64,000 nucleotides of DNA from Imhoffiella purpurea (GTDB taxonomy: Bacteria > Pseudomonadota > Gammaproteobacteria > Chromatiales > Chromatiaceae). A program made the position numbers and the translations under genes. The DNA lies in assembly GCF_000585215.1 (NCBI RefSeq), contig NZ_AONC01000012.1:1-64000 (forward strand), written 5' to 3'. The notes below the pieces were generated by a model. It was not told the origin of the DNA. It worked only from the letters and a program-made list of their open reading frames with translations, and made no database searches. Of this stretch, positions 63,337 through 64,000 are shown piece by piece (position 1 is the first letter of the stretch; every line of letters begins with the position of its first letter).

Positions 63337-64000
63337 CTATGCCATCACCGCCTTCAGCGCCTCGACCATGGCCGCATTCTCCTCGGGCGAGCCGACCGTC
63401 AGACGCAGGCAGTCGGCGAGCAGGGGATGGGCCCCGTCGAGGTTCTTGATCAGGATCTTGCGTTCCTTGAGCCCATCGAAAATGGCGCCCGCCCGCCCGG
63501 CCGGGGTGCGGACGAGGATGAAGTTGGCCTCGCTCGGATAGAGCTGCAGCCCCTCGATCCCGCCCAGCGCCTCGAACAGATGGCCGCGCTCGGTGCGGAT
63601 GCTCTGGGTCTGGGCGTCGAAGACGTCCTTGTGCTCGAGCGCGAAGGTGGCCGAGACCTGAGTGAGGACGTTCACGTTGTAGGGCAGACGCACCTTGTCG
63701 ATCTCGGCCAGCCAGGGCGTCGGACCGACCAGATAGCCGAGCCGCAGACCCGCCAGCCCCATCTTGGAGACGGTGCGCATGACCAGCAGGTTGTCCCAGT
63801 CGCCGAGCAGGCCCATGAAGCTGTAGTCGGTGAAGGGGGCATAGGCCTCGTCGACGATGACCAGACCGGGAGCGGCCTCGATGATGCGGACCATGTCGTC
63901 GACGTCGAAGCGGTTGCCCGTCGGGTTGTTCGGATAGGCCAGATAGACCAGCGCCGGCTGCTCGCGCTCGATCGCCTCCAGCATCGCCGGCAGATCCAGC
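63337..64000 (-). CDS. hisC: Histidinol-phosphate aminotransferase, 3' part
   Basis: About 220 codons are visible; the 5' end lies beyond the window. The PLP-enzyme fold type I of HisC is clear: YPNNPTGNRF, IVDEAYAPFTDYSF with the Asp and Tyr that hold PLP, the Schiff-base Lys in RTVSKMGLAGLRLGYLVG, and SEANFILVRT near the end. It catalyses the transamination of imidazole-acetol phosphate in histidine biosynthesis. It is convergent with the dioxygenase gene. Confidence 0.93.
   Translation of the reverse strand, partial: LDLPAMLEAIEREQPALVYLAYPNNPTGNRFDVDDMVRIIEAAPGLVIVDEAYAPFTDYSFMGLLGDWDNLLVMRTVSKMGLAGLRLGYLVGPTPWLAEIDKVRLPYNVNVLTQVSATFALEHKDVFDAQTQSIRTERGHLFEALGGIEGLQLYPSEANFILVRTPAGRAGAIFDGLKERKILIKNLDGAHPLLADCLRLTVGSPEENAAMVEALKAVMA

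Overview
This 64 kb window is GC-rich, gene-dense chromosomal DNA of a gammaproteobacterium. It is most likely a purple sulfur bacterium (Chromatiaceae or a close relative). The strongest pointer is a secreted Gly/Tyr-rich sulfur globule protein (2366-2779). The rest of the gene content fits: a K+-independent proton-pumping pyrophosphatase, aceA/aceK, polyphosphate kinase, and the gammaproteobacterial maf-rng-yhdP-nit-tldD-pmbA block. I cannot name the species. No tRNA, rRNA, CRISPR array, complete insertion sequence or prophage was seen.

Layout. 0-7.6 kb: an AmpG-like permease, the sulfur globule protein, a FUN14 protein, a cpYpsA-type protein, the tRNA wobble genes cmoA-cmoB, and a vapBC-type toxin-antitoxin pair. 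7.9-11.7 kb: ppk1, the fluoride channel gene crcB with its DUF190 companion, and queF. 11.8-15.6 kb: a glyoxylate-branch group aceA-rraA-aceK, with a strongly structured element upstream of aceA and a hairpin repeat inside the group. 15.9-18.2 kb: pdxH and a translationally coupled pair made of a DUF4365 nuclease-like protein and an unrecognised 390-residue partner. 18.3-32.0 kb: a signalling block with two giant hybrid kinases, each ending in a phosphotransfer domain and each next to a two-domain response regulator (one GGDEF, one HD-GYP-like), plus a GAF-PAS-GGDEF-EAL protein and a secreted glycerophosphodiesterase. 32.2-45.1 kb: serB and the conserved pmbA/tldD/nit/yhdP/rng/maf/rlmH series, all on the minus strand. 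45.3-48 kb: tatA-tatB without tatC, then an NhaD/ArsB-type transporter and a universal stress protein. 48.2-56.1 kb: an RND efflux pair facing a DevBCA-like ABC exporter, and a DedA protein. 56.3-56.7 kb: a decayed brnT-brnA module ending in a hairpin repeat element. 56.9-64 kb: a sodium symporter, hppA, a small heat shock protein behind a perfect CIRCE operator, a LexA-like S24 protein without a DNA-binding domain, a TauD-type dioxygenase, and the 3' part of hisC.

The most interesting signals are these: a four-helix structured element upstream of isocitrate lyase; the DUF4365 pair as a possible small defence module; a two-copy hairpin repeat family with a compensatory base change, one copy of which ends the brnA frame; the sHSP/S24 divergent locus with CIRCE; and an HD-GYP protein whose HD signature reads YD. 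Many long reading frames on the opposite strand (for example across ppk1, the hybrid kinases, yhdP and hppA) are shadows of high-GC codon use and were left out.
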